Source of the DNA: Selenomonadales bacterium
GTDB taxonomy: Bacteria; Bacillota; Negativicutes; Sporomusales; UBA7701
Length of the DNA: 64,000 nucleotides
NCBI GenBank assembly: GCA_029975165.1
Contig: JARKPR010000012.1
Span: 175,343-239,342, forward strand
Direction: 5' to 3'
Below, in pieces: positions 62,853 through 64,000 of the stretch. The position numbers and the translations under genes were made by a program. Position 1 is the first letter of the stretch, and every line of letters begins with the position of its first letter. The notes below the pieces were generated by a model. It did not search any database. It was not told the DNA's origin and worked only from the letters and a program-made list of their open reading frames with translations.

Positions 62853-63855
62853 TGATCTCGTCTCCTTTGCCGCGGGAAACGATAATCTCGCCCGACTCCT
62901 CCAGGCGGCGGATGACATTGACCACCTTCTGCTGCGCCTCCTCCACATCGCGGATGCGCACCGGGCCCATATACTGAATCTCCTCGCGCAACATCTCCGA
63001 AGCGCGCTTCGACATATTGCGGTACACCTTTTCCGCCACCTCGCTCGACGAAGCCTTGAGCGCCAGCGCCAAATCCTTCGAATCGATTTCGCGGAGCACC
63101 AGCTGCAGCGAGCGGTCGTCAAGCAGCACGATATCCTCGAACACGAACATCCGCTTCTTGATCTCCTCCGCCAGCTCCGGATTCTGGATCTCCAGATTCT
63201 CGATAATCGTCCGCTCCGTGGTCCGGTCCACCCGGTTCAGCACCTCCACGATCGCGTCCACCCCGCCGGCGGCCGTAAAATCCTGCGTCACCAGCGACGA
63301 CAACTTGCGCTCCAGAATGCGCTCCACATCCTTGATCACATCCGGCGACGTCCGGTCCATCAGCGCGATCCGCTTCGCCACATCCACCTGGCGCTCGGGC
63401 GGCAGCGCCGACAAAATGGACCCCGCCTGCTCCGGCTGGAGATACGCCATAATCAGCGCAATCGTCTGCGGGTGCTCGTTCTGGATAAAATTCAGCAACT
63501 GCGACGGATCGGTCTTGCGCGCGAAATCGAACGGCCTGATCTGCAAACTCGAAGTCAGGCGGTTGATAATCATCATCGCCTTCTCCTGCCCCAGGGCCTT
63601 CTCGATAATCTCGCGGGCATAATCGATGCCGCCGCTCGAAATATATTCCTTGGCAAGGGCCATCTGGTGGAACTCCACCAGCACCTTATCCTTATGATCC
63701 TGCGTCACCTTCCGCTGATTGGCGATCTCCAGCGTCAGCTTCTCGATCTCCTCCTCCTTCAGATGCTTGAACACCTGGGCCGAAATATCCGGACCGAGCG
63801 AGATCAGCAAAATTGCCGCCTTCTGTTTGCCGGTCATCTCCGAGGGTTGATACAT
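62845..63855 (-). CDS. fliG: Flagellar motor switch protein FliG
   Basis: 336 residues, standard. Three armadillo-like domains; the C-terminal domain has the torque charges (DDRSLQLVLREIDSKDLALALK...). The middle domain has NEHPQTIALIMAYL (EHPQ). RBS GGAGGGTAAAGG precedes the ATG. FliG is the first gene seen of the flagellar block; the fliF gene that normally precedes it is not in the last 145 bases of the window. Confidence 0.98.
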   Translation of the reverse strand: MYQPSEMTGKQKAAILLISLGPDISAQVFKHLKEEEIEKLTLEIANQRKVTQDHKDKVLVEFHQMALAKEYISSGGIDYAREIIEKALGQEKAMMIINRLTSSLQIRPFDFARKTDPSQLLNFIQNEHPQTIALIMAYLQPEQAGSILSALPPERQVDVAKRIALMDRTSPDVIKDVERILERKLSSLVTQDFTAAGGVDAIVEVLNRVDRTTERTIIENLEIQNPELAEEIKKRMFVFEDIVLLDDRSLQLVLREIDSKDLALALKASSSEVAEKVYRNMSKRASEMLREEIQYMGPVRIRDVEEAQQKVVNVIRRLEESGEIIVSRGKGDEIIV

Positions 63856-64000
63856 CCTTTACCCTCCTACTATAATTAGTTTTGGTTATAAGGCGTATAT
63901 CGCCGGTCAATTGACCGTGAGATATAATAAGCTCGTATGGGGTGAGGATTCCTATCCCTCCTTGCGGCAAAGACTGCTTTACTAAGAGTGGAACCTCTCC
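63856..64000. other. Unassigned segment upstream of fliG
   Basis: 145 bases, AT-richer than the genes. It contains a perfect 14-bp palindrome CGGTCAATTGACCG (63904-63917), a GGCG-TATAT-CGCC hairpin (63892-63904), and TTGACC-14-TATAAC on the minus strand, which is a poor promoter match. An open frame on the minus strand through it does not resemble FliF. I cannot assign a function. Confidence 0.3.

Noticed and set aside
63692..63970. 92-codon minus frame as the end of fliF or a small gene
   Set aside because: Second half lies within fliG in another frame, first part does not resemble FliF and has no ribosome binding site.

Overview
This window is a GC-rich bacterial chromosome segment carrying the classical Bacillota supercluster of flagellar/chemotaxis, translation and lysine genes. 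Almost every gene is on the minus strand, so the biological order runs from high to low coordinates. The order fliG...flhG-cheB-cheA-cheW-cheC-cheD-sigD | rpsB-tsf-pyrH-frr-uppS-cdsA-dxr-rseP-ispG-proS-polC | rimP-nusA-ylxR-ylxQ-infB-rbfA-nrnA-truB-ribF-rpsO-pnp | ylxY-ymxG...ymxH-dapB-asd matches the Bacillus/Clostridium arrangement. PolC, YlxY, YmxG, YmxH, FapA and a lysine riboswitch all point to a motile, probably endospore-forming Bacillota. The high GC and gene style suggest a Sporomusaceae-like member of the Negativicutes, but that is inference; no rRNA is present to prove it.

Layout. (a) 63855-34020: one dense fla/che block running from fliG to a SwrB-like gene. It includes the type III export apparatus, hook genes, switch (FliG/FliM/FliY), stator MotA, FlhF/FlhG, a PilZ protein, CheA/B/C/D/W/Y, SigD and FapA. 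Several neighbours overlap or use GTG or TTG starts. (b) 33980-24104: rpsB-tsf with its own promoter and terminator, then pyrH to proS (ribosome recycling, isoprenoid, phospholipid and undecaprenyl synthesis). (c) 23934-20227: polC. (d) 20209-12049: the rimP-nusA-infB operon with a strong promoter and structured leader. (e) 12034-9304: rpsO and pnp, each ended by an intrinsic terminator. (f) 9231-4253: ylxY, an inserted pair of secreted wall hydrolases (GH18 and Amidase_3), a YmxG peptidase and dut. (g) 2857-4192: the only plus-strand genes, a small protein and a PGRP-type amidase. (h) 2675-1: a membrane protein, ymxH, a glycine-rich stress-type protein, and dapB-asd behind a lysine riboswitch.

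The most noteworthy observation is that PolC lacks the usual inserted DEDD 3'-5' exonuclease while its PHP domain appears to keep a full set of metal ligands. Others are a MotA gene with no adjacent motB, hairpins on both sides of flgE, a 130-bp palindromic intergenic element, a short hairpin leader ahead of the GH18 gene, 31-residue repeats in IF2, and 10-bp phased ACATT repeats before the stress-type gene. No CRISPR array, tRNA, rRNA, recognisable insertion sequence or defence system was seen.
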